A DNA stretch of 64,000 bases, taken from Lycocorax pyrrhopterus obiensis. Taxonomy: Eukaryota; Chordata; Aves; Passeriformes; Paradisaeidae. Shown here one piece after another: positions 25,640-38,700 of the stretch (position 1 is the first letter of the stretch; every line of letters starts with the position of its first letter). The notes beneath the pieces were generated by a model, which searched no databases, was not told the origin of the DNA, and saw only the letters and a program-made list of their open reading frames with translations. The DNA lies in NCBI GenBank assembly GCA_014706295.1, contig JACSVZ010000008.1:21245659-21309658 (forward strand). Reading direction: 5' to 3'. The translations under genes and the position numbers were made by a program.

Positions 25640-25880
25640 GAAGTTTGTTACAGAACTTATGCTGAGCAGAGCAGACATGAATGGCACTGCAGAGTGCTGG
25701 GGTAGGAGAGCTGCTGCCCCCCTGCAGCACCACAGGGACATCCCTGCTCACAGTGACACCGCCCAAAACCTGCCTGCTCCGGGCTGGGGGCTTCTCTGCC
25801 TGCCCTGGTTCCCCACCAGGAACACTCCCTTTGGAACACGACCCACTGCTGCCAAAAGCAGCTGTGAATCCTTTATTACC
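25640..25880. other. Isolated GC-rich patch
   Basis: About 240 bases of clearly higher GC than the flanks, with frames of 60-84 codons open on both strands. A pyrimidine tract ending in CGCAG (about 25630-25640) precedes it on the plus strand and resembles a 3' splice site. CpG content is modest. No protein or repeat family is recognised. It could be a repeat relic, an exon of an unidentified transcript, or chance composition. Confidence 0.35.
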
Positions 25881-28514
25881 TTACTGAGGCAGAAAAGGCA
25901 ATTCGGTAGCTAATAACAGCTTACTTTTTCAGGCCTAATCTCTCTTACAGGGAGTGTGGGAAAGGCCTCCACCTTCCAGATATTTAAAGTACTAGACTTT
26001 CTAAACTTTTTCTGTGCCTGTTGCCTTTACAAGCAGCATAGAAACACCTTCTATTGCATTCTTGTCCTTAGGATATTTTTAAAATGAAATTTTGTTGCTA
26101 TATTTCTTGTCCAAAATTGCAAGAGGCAGGGGTTTTTTTTCCCAATTATGTCAAATGTCCATTTTTAGAGAAGATGAATATAAAGTATAGGTGGACAAGA
26201 ACTGAAAAGTTGCAATTGCAAACTAGATATAAATAAACATTTATTGTATTTTATTTGAAGAATTTTAGCATAGCTTGTAAATGATCAAACATATGCTTGG
26301 ATGTGGCAGTGCTCCTTGTGGAGTGAGTTTTTGCTCTGTGGGAAGAGGCCTTTCATTCACCTCTGGTAGTTACACTAATGCCTTTGCCATCGTAAGGTTC
26401 GCTTTTACCGGTGTGTTCTACTTCATTACAAGATTTGGTTACCAGCCACTCCAGATTTGTCCTCTCTGCACACAAGGGACACAGCAAAATAGTGAGATCT
26501 CAAGGAAATGAATGTTTTAGGGGTTATTTTATTTACTGTATTGCAATGTGCCCTGGAATTCAAGCCTGGGACCACTGGGTGGGGCTGTACAAATGCCAAA
26601 GACTTCTGCCTACGAGTTTGTAATACAAGCATGAGCTAAGAGACAACATATGGATACAAACCAAGGAGGAGGAGTAATATAAGGCACCAATAAGATGTTA
26701 GATGATAATCATTCAGCAAAGAAGCAACTGGCTTTTGAAGGCCAAGGAAGAAAAGAATTTGAGACAGAGCAATGAAGTGGCTTCGTTGATACTTTCTAGG
26801 ATGTTTTTTGCACAGAAGAGCACCAACTTTGCAATGCTCCTGCAAGTAAAGCAATGGACAACAGAAATCAAATACAGCTGGATGATGAAAGATGTCAACA
26901 GGAAAGGATAGATTATGAACCACTGAAGAAAACGTGGAGAAGCAGAAGACAATACAGATTTTTGTCCTATATCGGGGTAGCTTTGAATACTTTTAACTGT
27001 CCTTCTATTAAAGAATTATATTGTAAAACATCAGGGTTAAAACATTCATCCTCCATACAGTATGTTATAGTTTATCGGAAAAGTTGCATGTTAATCTGAC
27101 AAAGTAATTTCTGTTATCTTTCAGTTCCAGTAACTACAGAATCCAAATGATTTAAAGATCGAAGTCTTCTGAGAATACAGCTGGTTCTTTCCTTTTGTGT
27201 GTCAGGTTGTTGAAAATTCCACTCTGAATGGCTGCTGCCATGCTTAATTAGCAAGCAGATCATAAGTGAAACTGCTTCTTCACCAACTGTGACCAGCAGG
27301 TATTGACAAGAAAGCCATGTAAACTCTACAAATGACTGCTGGTGTGCTTAAACCAGCAGAAAAATATGTTCACTTCAATGTCCCTAGGGCATTTAGCTTT
27401 GTATTAGACAGCAGCTTTTACTGGAAATGTGAGTGCAGGGCTTGTGAACTTGCAAAAATCTATAATGTTCCAGCTGTTTGAAAAGGTCCCCACACACTTA
27501 TTGGTAGAATGTCGTCAATATTTAACTCAGTAAGTTCAAAACTTCTCTTCTAGGGGATATAAAATCAAAAACGAGATTGTCCATTTTTCCACTTTTCAAA
27601 ATAGTTTTTGATCTATTTTTTTTACCCTTTTTCTTCCAGATATCGGGGCTAAAGCCTTAAAGCAGTCGTTTTCTCATAACTGCAAGATCTTTTTCTCACT
27701 ACCACCATGAAAATTTTAATTTGTCTAGTAAAATTATTCTCATAGAGGAGAAAAAAAATACAAAGTTGAGGAGAAAAAAGTAAGAAGCCTTACTTACTCT
27801 CTGTTAAATTCTGGAAAGTGTTGTTGCGTTTGCAAGTAAAATCCTGCTGGGTTTTATGTTGTTAGGAGAGAATTAATTCTTCGTCCTTCTTGCAACCAAC
27901 AGGGATTCTCAACTCCTGCTTGTGAATAAACTGTAGCATTGACCCTTCAGTGCAAGTCAGGATGCAGACAGGTGAAAAGAGCCATCTGGCTTGGCTAGGC
28001 CATAGAGTCCTCATTGTGAAGGTGCTAATTTCTTTATCATTAGAACCTTTGGCTTCAACAGACCTAGACACTTGGGAATATTTTGCATTAGAAACTTGTA
28101 TTAAACCACAGTCTACCCACAGGAGATGTGTGTGTATATTTATATATATGTACATGAAAATGTCTGTCCTTCTGTATCAAAACAATACGAAAGTAGGTTA
28201 AATTTATTTAGAATACACCACACTGTATTGGAGAATTCAATGCATTTGTACCTTGATTAGATGTGAAGTTCTCTTTAATCTACTAATTTAAGAGCACTTG
28301 TGATCAGTTATGCAGAATTTCTCTTTTTATATAATTGAAAACCAACATACGTTTTGTATGCCGAGTCATGGAGATATGTGTGCGTAGTCAGTATCTGCAT
28401 GAATTGAAGAGGGCCGTATTGTGGATCAAAACCGGAAAGAATTAATCTTGTAGACCAGTGTCAGTAAGGACTTTTTGCTATTTCAAATAATAGCTGCAAT
28501 TTCTAACAATGTTT

Positions 28515-28690
28515 TTTTAGATTGCCTAAGGAAGCAATGGATTTTCCACCACTGGAAATTTTCTAAGATCAGGTAATACAAACATCTGTCAAGAATGGTT
28601 TCAGTATAGTTGATGGTGCCCTGAGGCAGAGTGGCAAACTAAGTGACCTCTTGAGGTCCCTTCCACCTCGGTGTTCTGTGACTCTGTGGC
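28515..28690 (+). mobile_element. CR1 LINE 3' end fragment
   Basis: Sense-strand CR1 terminal wording is visible: a 'gattgcctaaggaagcaatgg' type block near 28520, then 'gtgacctcttgaggtccctt' at about 28641-28660 and the terminal 'gttctgtgactctgtg' at about 28672. The last is the short direct repeat that ends CR1 elements. The copy is about 175 bp and 5'-truncated. Confidence 0.85.
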
Positions 28691-31600
28691 ATTGTGATGC
28701 TACATATTGTAGATATGTATATAGAAGTTACCCACTTAAAAAAGTTTATTTGTACTGTTCTATCCCACTCCCATTTCTTAAGGTTGAGGGATTTATGTGT
28801 ATAAGTAGAAAAGAAAGGAGAATGGTTCCTAATTAATTATGGACATTTTTGCCATTTAATTGGATTATGCATTTTGAGATCTACCTTGAGACCAAATGAA
28901 AGGAAGACATAAAAGCAAAGCAGCACAGATCAAGACTTGTAATTTCCTAAAGCAACTTTTCTTACTTAAATGCCAGTGTGTTTAGCAGAGTTGTTAGCCT
29001 TTACTAACTGGTGATACAAATCCCATGCTGATTCAGACTGCTCTGTGCAGTTTGAAATGTACATTTGTAGCCTCTCACCGTCTGCCTTGTCCTGTTGATG
29101 GAATGAGGGTACAGATACCTTCAGGACTCTTCAAAACTACAGATGCCAGCAGATGGAGACAAACATGTTCATGCCTCTGCAGCTATGCTTGCAATTTATT
29201 ATCAACTTCCAATCTCAAAAACCGAAATCCCAAGGGAGGTGGTAATTAAATTGGAGTTGAAAAAGTATACTGGATAGAAAAGCTGGGTAAGGAGGAGAGA
29301 ACACAAGTGTTACTCTTGAAGTGGTCTGGTGTAATAATGGAAAATTAGTTCTCAGTCAGACAAATCACGTGCTTGGCTGTTCTCCCAGAGCCCAGACTAG
29401 TGTCCTAACAGCAGCCCTTCGAACACATTCTAATGACATACTACTTTTGTTAAATATTTAAGTGTTTCAGTTTCGGTGTTCCGCAGCTGGAACATCAATT
29501 AGAAAACTTTGGAAAGTAAATGGCCTTGCAGTAGTGATCTCCAGTACATGTTGTGGGTACAAGTAATATAGCTTAGATGGTATGAGAAACACAATGTGGC
29601 TTTTTTATTACAAACCGTGCTAAAATTGCTAGAATTAACTGAAATTAAATCTCTTATGAAAGTGAAACAGTATCTTCACTGGCTGAACAGAACTGAAGTA
29701 TCTTGACTCTTGAACAGTGTGTAATGGTTAAGTCATCTTTCAAGCTTAATAACAATTTGTATCTGTAGACATGTAGGTCAGTGCTTGCTGTTTGTTGTTC
29801 AATTGAAGACATTGGTTATAATTTATTTAATTGGTTTTATTTTGGGTTTAATATTACTGAATCCTGGTTTTTTTAAGTCAACATTACTTGATACTTTTAT
29901 TTAATATTTCTGTCTTTAAAATATATGTCTTCTGTTAAACACCAGCTCTTGAGAATGTTCTTTAAATACTACTAAATAATAATAGACTGAAAGTTTTAGA
30001 GTTTTGAAACTGACCCATTTTTGGAAATTTTTGCAACATTTGCAGATTCAGGATACAAACAGCTACTCCATTTATAGAACACTCATTAAAAATGAAGCAG
30101 CAATTTAGTACAGGAATAGTTAAGAGATCAGTGAAAGTCCCTGCAGCCTGGGACTAAAACACTGCCTTTATTTGCCGTAGTACTTAAAATTTTTCATCAG
30201 TAAGATTAAAAACTGGTAATAGGAAGGCAACATAAGCTGTTATTTACCTCAGATGTACATACACTGCTAATTTTCATATTCTGAGTAGACATATTAAAAT
30301 AGTAAGTACTGACAATGTAAGCACATATGCACATATCCACTTCCAAAGAAAACAATGAGAGAAAATATTTTCTCTTGCCTTGAAAAATATTTAACACATA
30401 TTTTAAAGTACTTATTAATTATATATGCTTCTATTCTTAGCTGTTTTGTGTAGTTATTATCAGGTGATGTGTACCTGACTGCTCTTGTTAATATGGGCTA
30501 TGTTTGTAGAAGGCTTGCATTCGGAAATCTTGTAAATTAAAGGTTCTGTATTTAGTAAGGATGTATTTTAACATTAATTTAGAAGAGATGCATTAAAATG
30601 TACTGGTAGTTTCTAAGAAAGTTGCCCTATGTTTCCATGTCTATGGAGTCTTGAAATGTTGTGTGTCAGAATCTAACTTTTACAGAAAATTACTAGTTTG
30701 AGCATTTTTTCTAGTTTGTTCTTTTTGTTCTGCTTGCTCATTTGTCACAGTCAATCAAGTATTTAAGAATGTGTGAGCAATTCCAATGAATTTGGAAAGG
30801 GAGCTATTAACATGAACCTTAAGATTTACCCTTGCTGAAGTGAAGTTCAAGTACCAGATGCAGCAATCTAGTCAAAATATCCCAGGACTTGATGTGGAAT
30901 ATCTGCCAGCTGAAGGAGATGTTGCTGAAATTGCAGCATGATATTGGAAAAAAAAAATATATATATATATTGCCTGGTTTTCTTTGGTAACAAAATAATT
31001 CAAACAAACAGTTTTAGACTGAAGTATGGTTTTTATTACCTCAAGGAATTCTAATGTGCCCCTAAATTCAAGAACATGACTAAGAGGTTTATTGGATATC
31101 TCTGTTCAGTCATGTCTTGAAGAGAGAGAAAAGTGAAAATATAGTTCTAAAGGTTAGCTGAGATACTGACAGTGGATCTTCAAGAAATAATTGCTCCATT
31201 TCAGAGAGGTTGCATAGCCTTAACCAAATAATGAAATGTCAGGTGTAAAAATATTATTGGTTTATTAGCATTTAACCCATTCTTATGAACTGTTCCAGAG
31301 CTATTAAACTGAGTACAAATAATTCCCACTGGCAAGTGGGGTTGGTATTGTATACTTATTGTAGAGGATGTTTATTGCAAAAACATCAGCAAATCTCAGC
31401 AAGTGAACTGATGCTTTCATCTAGGCCACTTCCAAAGCAGTGTATTGGCATATTGAACTGTGTGATTGGCTTTAGTCTTGGACTTCAGTAACAAATTAAG
31501 ATCCTTTAGAATGCAAAAAAAGGTTCCATTTAATTATTCTACTTCATATGATTATATATTAAATGGCTCTGTTCGGCTACTTTTGCTACATCTCTTCGAG

Positions 31601-31814
31601 GTTCATTTAGTCCGTTCTAAAAATCAGGTTTTGGCTAAATCTTCTTACAAGGAGGCACCAACAAATCAGTGTGTAAGAAATTAAGGCAGGCCTGTTACTC
31701 CATTATCCAAGAATAACAGAAACATAAAGCCCAAAAATACAATATTAAACCACAGTAATGTAGACTCAAAAAGACCTTACAAAGCAATTTGTTAAAGACT
31801 TAAGACCAGCACTA
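28691..31814. other. Non-coding DNA, no gene recognised
   Basis: AT-rich sequence. A poly(A)/(AT)n microsatellite lies at about 30948-30970. No coding exon or repeat family recognised. Confidence 0.55.
30948..30970 (+). repeat. A-run followed by (AT)n
   Basis: A stretch of A followed by about seven AT units is directly visible. Confidence 0.85.
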
Positions 31815-32765
31815 TTTCAAATGCATTAGAACAGGAAAATTTGCAGCTGATAGTGAGTTATTTAGAATAGGAGAAATGAAAGCCAACTGCAAAGAAGTAC
31901 CTCAGTGATACTGAGTGATAATGTGACAACTGAAATTCACTGTAAATAAATATAAAGTAGTTCTCAAAGGGTACAAAAATACAAATTTGTGCACAAGAAT
32001 GGACTTTAAACTGACAATTATTGTTTAAGAACTTCACTATGAGATTATCTATTCACAGTGTATTCACCGTGAGCTATGAAAATAGCAGCAAAAAAAGAGC
32101 AAATTTAATATTACACATTTTTAGAAAGAAATAGAATAAATTAGAGAACATCATGGTTATAAGCAGGGTCACAGCACTGCACCTGCATCTTGAATAGGTA
32201 AAGCGAAGAATGGGTAGGATGAGTAAAGGATGATTAAATGAATCTTTTAAACAAGGAACAAGAAGAACTACAAGCTCTCCATCTGGGAAGAAGAAAATTG
32301 AAGGAGGCTATGACAAGTTTAGTAACTCATGAGTGGCAAGTAAATAGATTATGAGTGATTGTTCACTGGTTCTTTACTGCAAGGACAGTGGGCATTAGAG
32401 GAAACTAGCAGGTGGTGTGTTTAGGTTGAACCAAAGGAAGTATTTTTTCAGTTTCACATAGTTACTCCATGGAACTCCTTGACAGAAGCCGTGTTTACAG
32501 TGATACAAAAAGTAGTAAAAAGTAGTAAGATTTACAGAATTGCTAATATTATTCATGAAGGACTATAAAGCTCATGATTCTGTTCCAGGGAGCCACTGAA
32601 GCTCAGACGTGCTGGAGCCTAGGAAAGTGTGCTTGGAAAAATCTCTGCATGCATGCCTCGACTTTGTACAATCCCTTATGTGTCCTGATGGGCCACTGCT
32701 AGAAAGGGGGTACAAGGCAAGTAAATGATTGGTTCAAACAAGTATAGCCTTTCTTAGATGAAGCT
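31815..32765 (+). mobile_element. Old CR1-type LINE copy (ORF2 end and 3' UTR)
   Basis: On the plus strand this follows the order of an ancient amniote CR1 lineage. First comes a block corresponding to the reverse-transcriptase C-terminal region ('aaaatttgcagctgatagtg' near 31837, 'tgaaattcactgtaaataaa' near 31931). The 3' part follows ('caagctctccatctgggaag' near 32272, 'aactagcaggtggtgtgttt' near 32404, 'actccatggaactccttgac' near 32464) and it ends at 'agtatagcctttcttagatg' near 32742. At roughly 950 bp it is the longest CR1 copy here, but it is very diverged with no ORF. Its wording differs from the younger CR1 copies at 20.7 and 28.6 kb, which suggests an older subfamily. Confidence 0.7.
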
Positions 32766-35700
32766 TAACAAATTTTTCAGTTAAAAACATTGCCAGGATG
32801 CAAGCACGCAAGGATTTGCAAGTAACTTCAGAGACGGCGAGCTGGCTTTGTTTCTTTGTTTGTTTTAATTTGACTTAATCTGAAATTAACATCTCCATTG
32901 AGATGAATGGGATAGGATTTCTAGATGTTTGTTGTTTGTCACATGAAATTATGTTCCTTTCATGGCTAATTATGTTTTAATTTGCTCACTGCATATATTC
33001 ATCTCTTTTTCTGCATTTAATCACATATGAACTCCTGCCTTGTATTTAATTCCTGTACTTTCTTTTTAATATGTCTTGATTGAAAGTTGTGCTGAGGATT
33101 TCAGTGTTTATTGGCAAAAAGACACATTGGACTGCACAATTGTTAATCATAAAAAACCCAATAAGTGGTATCTTTTATTAATTACTTGGATTTGGGGGAG
33201 ACAAGGGCGACTTTAAGACAGGAAGGGTTCAAGCATACTGGAGAACAGGACTGGGTGTCAAAATGCTGTTGCTATCTCCAAGAAAAGGTTTGCATAAAAC
33301 AGGCTGCAGCTTGATAGAAACAAGTATAAGTAGAAAAGAAGAGAAATGTTTAACTGTACAAATCCCAGGTGTGGAGTTGTTGGCTAGATAAGAGTGCTGC
33401 ACTGAAGAATTTCATGTGATTTGATGGATTAGAAACTGTCCAAGAATTAAAGCCATCCAAGCAAAAAGGCAGGAAGAATGTAAGGATTGTTTACGTGGAC
33501 CATAATCTTATTATACTCCGTGTTAGTGATCTGAGCGTGATCTGAGGAAAGAGGCCTAGAACTTGGTGTCTTGTTTAAACATGAAGCAACAGAAAGTTTA
33601 TAGATGAGTGAGAGCAGCCAAAATCTAGAAAACATGAGTCACAATCTGAAATTAAATGAACTGTGCTTGCTATCACATGTCCTCTTAAGTTTAATCACTT
33701 AATCATGTTACTTTGTGCCCTGGCATCTATAAAACGTACAAGCATCTGAGTTCCTAACTTTCTCTGTGAGCTTGCTTCACTTTTTCTATTTGCAGCCTTT
33801 TCTCCTCTGGAATGTGACTCCAGTCTGGCATGCTGCTCTGCTTTTCCTTGTCTTCAGTAAATCCAAATCTGTTTGGACTTTCAATATCAGTGTCAGACTG
33901 TATGCTCTAATTGTGTATTTCCTAGGCTTTACTAAACTAGTGAAAGACAAAAGTTGGGCTTTGAGAGATGAGAGTGGAAACTATGGTCATTTAGTCAGAA
34001 ATGGAGATCTTTCTCTCCCCCTCTTCCCACAGAACTCAATAAACAAACACATCCAAATGCATTAAAAATTATTTAGATTTTATTTAGATGAAATTTCTTT
34101 GAAAAGTATCTTCAGTAAGTTGCTACATATTTCTGTATGATATACCTCTAGTTATCATGAAGCTAGAAATGCAGTTTTCTCAAATTGATCTCTGTTTCAC
34201 CTGGAGCTCTTGTAAAATCTTCTTTTATAGTAGATTTTTTATATAAGAAATTAAATACTCTACTTTGAAATATAACTTAAAATGTCCTTTTTTTGTTGGC
34301 AGCTGCTTTCTTTTTGTTTATGTTACATAGATCTGCAGTAATATTTAGTGGCAATGACACTCCTAGATTAATTGTGCATTGTTTAGAGCATATAACTTTG
34401 TCAGTTTTAATTTTGTTGCCTTTTTGTTTCGCTGAAATACGTTTTGTGAACTTGTGAGGGAATGAGAAAGGGTTATCCTAGTTCATTTATCTAATGCAGC
34501 AGTTGAAGTACAGACTCTGCATTTTTTTACTCTCTCCATATATTAACAAATTATCTATGCTTGCAATCTACTGTTGACAGCCACCTCTGAACTCCCTCTT
34601 CCTTTTGAGAGAGATTGACCAGAATGAAACACACTGTTCTAGTCACTCTGAACCATTATTTAACCAAAATACATTAAAATTGTGCTGTCATTTTCTCTTA
34701 CTGCTTTTGCATACTAATAATGTGGTGGCCTTTGACCACTGCTGCGCATCCAGCTGAAGTTTTCATTGAGATTTTTGAGTGCTTCAAAAAGAATCCTAAG
34801 GGTAGGGCTTTTCAGGAAGTCTGAGGGATCTTGGTGTCCATCTCGAATTTGAAATTCAAATTTCAGATGAATCAGTAACTGAAGCTCCTTGGACTCCTTT
34901 GAAACTCTCAGCCAGTCTCTTTTTCTGAAGAGATGTGTGGTGCAAGGTTGTGAATTAACGGGGTGTTGAGGATTTCCTGTCTATTCCTATACTTTGCTTT
35001 CTGAGCTATTTTTTTAATCCACATTGAGTCTTTGCTTTTTTACCCTGAAACTAACAGTGAAGTACTTTGTCAGAAGGCCAAATAAACTTTGTCCACCTGT
35101 TTTTTTACTCTATGCTATTTAGCTTGCATGATCGATGGAATCTGAAAGCAGTGTAAAAATTTTGCTCAGCAGAATAGGATATGTGTTTGTTCACATGGGA
35201 GGTAGGTATAATCTAAATAAATTGATTTAATTTTAGCATATCATCGCTCCTTTCCATTTTCTCACTAATTTTGTTGTAATTTCTCTCAATTTACATCAAT
35301 GATCGTGACATTTTTAGTATTGTTCACAGGTTTAAAATATCTTTCAACATGTGGGCTGATATTACTTGGTAGTTTGTCAGCTCTGTAATTTAAAATCCCT
35401 CCAGAACACCTGGATGTATTTCTAAACATGCACAGTGATTTAATGTTTCCTTTATTGTTCAGCTGTAGCAATGCAACTCAGCATTTCAATCTTAAGGAAT
35501 TCATTTTATGGTTTCCTCCACTTTTCTATTACCTGGACATTCAAGGTGTTTGAATTTGCCTTTGTAATATCACTACAAGGTGAAGAATACAATTCTGAAA
35601 GGCACAAGATGAGGAAGAGAGGGGAACGTTTAAAAATGTTCATAATTTTGCTACTAAGTAAATAATTCTATGACTGACTTCCATGGGACTAGAATGAGAC

Positions 35701-38700
35701 CAGCATAAATGGTTCTGAAAAATTTTACTCTCAAGGCTTTTCTTCAAGGGGATATTACTGTGAAAAAGCTGAGGGGTAAATTTTGAAACACATTAGCTGC
35801 TGAGCGTTAACTCCCCATGTGAATAAACAGAGTGAGTAAGTTGCTCTATTTGGGAACCGTGTGATCAACTGTAAATTCAAACTCCCTCTCACTTTGTTAT
35901 GGCATAACTTCCCAAAGTATGTTTGATCCAGTCCCCACAAGAACATGTGAAACCTGAACTCCAATTAATTCAATTTCCAGTTGAATCTACCACAATAACA
36001 ACTTTAACCACTTTTGCCTCCCTTTGTACCTGCACTACAGTAGAATGTAAATTTTCTTAAAGTTTGATATGTAGTAACAAATGCAAGTTCTTCTACACTT
36101 GAACATTGGATCCTGACCATGTTTCCAGTGTACACACGTTTATCTATTTGCAATGCACTTTTATAATCTACGTTTATCAGCATCAGCTGCATTGCTCATA
36201 AACCCAAGTAATTTAAATTCTTTAATCTGCCTATATTATTTTCTTACTGCCTGTACTTTATTTCTCCGTGTGCTATATTTGTGCGTCTGTGCATATTTGC
36301 ATGAGTACAGAACCTAACTCTGCTCACTAAAATGATTAATAACCTGTTTTTTCCTACAAATGTTTCATTTTTTGCTTTTCATCACTTCTCTTGATTTCTC
36401 CACTCCTTTCCTCTTTCACTACTGGCTTTGTGGTGCTTTTAGTTGAAGAAGGTTATGTGTTATAATTTAAAGTACTTCACATTCGATTTCTCTTGCATAT
36501 TCATACATACACAGCAGATCATGATGTTTTATGAAATAGGTTTGACATCATGACTTATTTCTCTTGGTACTTATATACTTGACTGAAGTATTTCCAGACT
36601 CTGAATGACAGATATATCAGCTATATTTTTTTAAATGTCAGAGGAAATAGCTTTATTTTATGATTTTTTGACATGCTATGCCCTGATTTCTTGTATAATT
36701 TTGGTGAGCTCCATAGGATAGGAATCAAGAGTCTTTCACATTCAGTAATTGAACCCCTTATTTCTCACACATTGACACTTGAATGTTGTTTGATCCCAGC
36801 GTCTTGATTGTGATCTCAAAATTTGCTCTGAACTGTTTATTATCTATAAACTCAAAGTGACTTTTTCTTTTGGCTATAACTCCTCTTAAGGTATCAGTAG
36901 GTGTAATAATTTTCCAAGTACATCCATGTCATCTCCCTGGAAAAAGCCTTCTGGAAGAAATTTAACCTTCACTTATGTTGTTGTTTTTGCTTGAAACTGA
37001 TAGATTCCATTTAGACTATGTGGGACATGAGTGTGAAAATATTTTAGCTAAGAAATGTAAAACTACAAATCTAAGATGAAAATTCAGCATTAAAAATGTG
37101 AAATAATATATACGATTTATAGTTTGTAGAAGAAATACTGCCCTCCCTTGAGAGGAAAAGCTATTATCATTGCTTTAAAACAGAGCTGGCATCAATAACC
37201 AGTAGCTTACACTGCGTATTTGCACTACCTTTTTTAGTATGCTATAAACAGAAATAACTATTCCATATTTTATGGTTACAAATTAAATTTCAAATCCAGA
37301 TTTATTTTCCCCTGTGAGCACATATTTAAGGTAAGAGGAATGAACACCCATAATCAGAATGCACGAAAAAAAATCCTTTATTGTCACAGAATTAAACATG
37401 ATGTTGCTTTAAATAGAAGTTCACATTTCTCACAAACTGGGCTCAGGGGAAATAGTGTTATGACTATGCTTTCAAACCACTATATGTGGCAATGGCCGAA
37501 CACTGAGGTAGTAAACCTTGAGAGCAGGAGGAGGGATAGGTTGTGGAAGTAATTTGGAGATTCCACCAGCAATCCTCTTTCCCTAACTAAATTTCATATT
37601 AATCTCTCTGAACTACTGTGTCTATGTGAGGCTTTTTCAGAATATTAAAGTTCCTATGAAATGGTACAAGGTTTGGACACATCATCAGCTGCAAAGAGGG
37701 AGGCTGCAAATATCTGCCAGAGAATCTTTGCACGTACTGGCATATGTTTCTTCCATGTTGCTGAGTTGGAAAATTGTTGTACCACTGCCTGAAAACAGGC
37801 AACATTCAATGGAGTTCTCAGCCATCATAAAATGCAAAAAAAGCCTCATGTGCTCAATATCTTTAAAAACTGCACCACAATTTATGTAGTGAATTAAGAT
37901 ATCGTAGTCTTAGCTTCAGCACTATCCAACTCCATCTCCATTTTATTAAAGGAGTAAACTCCTGCTCACTGCGGAATATGGCAGCAGAATATCATTCCGA
38001 TTTTACATGTTTTTAGGCAATCTGATTTCAAAGTGTTGGTTTGGTGCTTCACTTTCCATTTTTTTTATCTATGAATCCCACTGGACTTGCAAATTAACTG
38101 GTATTCACATGTTGACGTTTGTTCTTCAAAATGTTTAAAGTAACTGCTAAGACACTGATGAAGGATGCTGCAGAAAAAACTGCTAGTAATAACCTGTTAG
38201 CTCTGCAAAAACTCAGAATGCATTCACAAGGAGAAAAAATGTAGTCAGAAGTAAAAGGTACAGTGAGATAATTATTTTCTTTAAAATTGCACCATCCATA
38301 GGGACTGCTAAGGGTGTTCTTGGGACAAAGAAACAAGGATCAGGATGCATAAAATGTGTATTTTATGTTTAAAACCACCGCATACCAACACCTACATCTT
38401 TGCTTTATATAACAGTGTTTTAATGGTAATGGAGAACAGGGGAAAGAGAAATTAGTACTGATCATCAAATTTTCTCTTTTTACATTTCCTGAGAAAAAAA
38501 TTAAGTGGACTAGAACAGTATGTAATGTGGATCATGAGCTATATATAATCAGAAGAAAAAATTACCTGCAGCTAGAATGTGGATCTAGGATCACAAAATT
38601 GATCACCTCCTCCTACAGAAAAAGTAAAGATTTTTGCCAGTTTGGAACTAAAATAACAAAATCTTGTGCTTTGAGGGTTTTTCTCTTTTATTTGGGAAGG

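Larger units (their letters stand above)
21116..28514. other. Non-coding DNA with one inverted repeat and one GC-rich patch
   Basis: AT-rich sequence with no protein family recognised. The pair of overlapping frames on both strands at about 26.28-27.10 kb looks like nothing known. Local structures are listed separately at 23359-23420 and 25640-25880. Confidence 0.5.
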
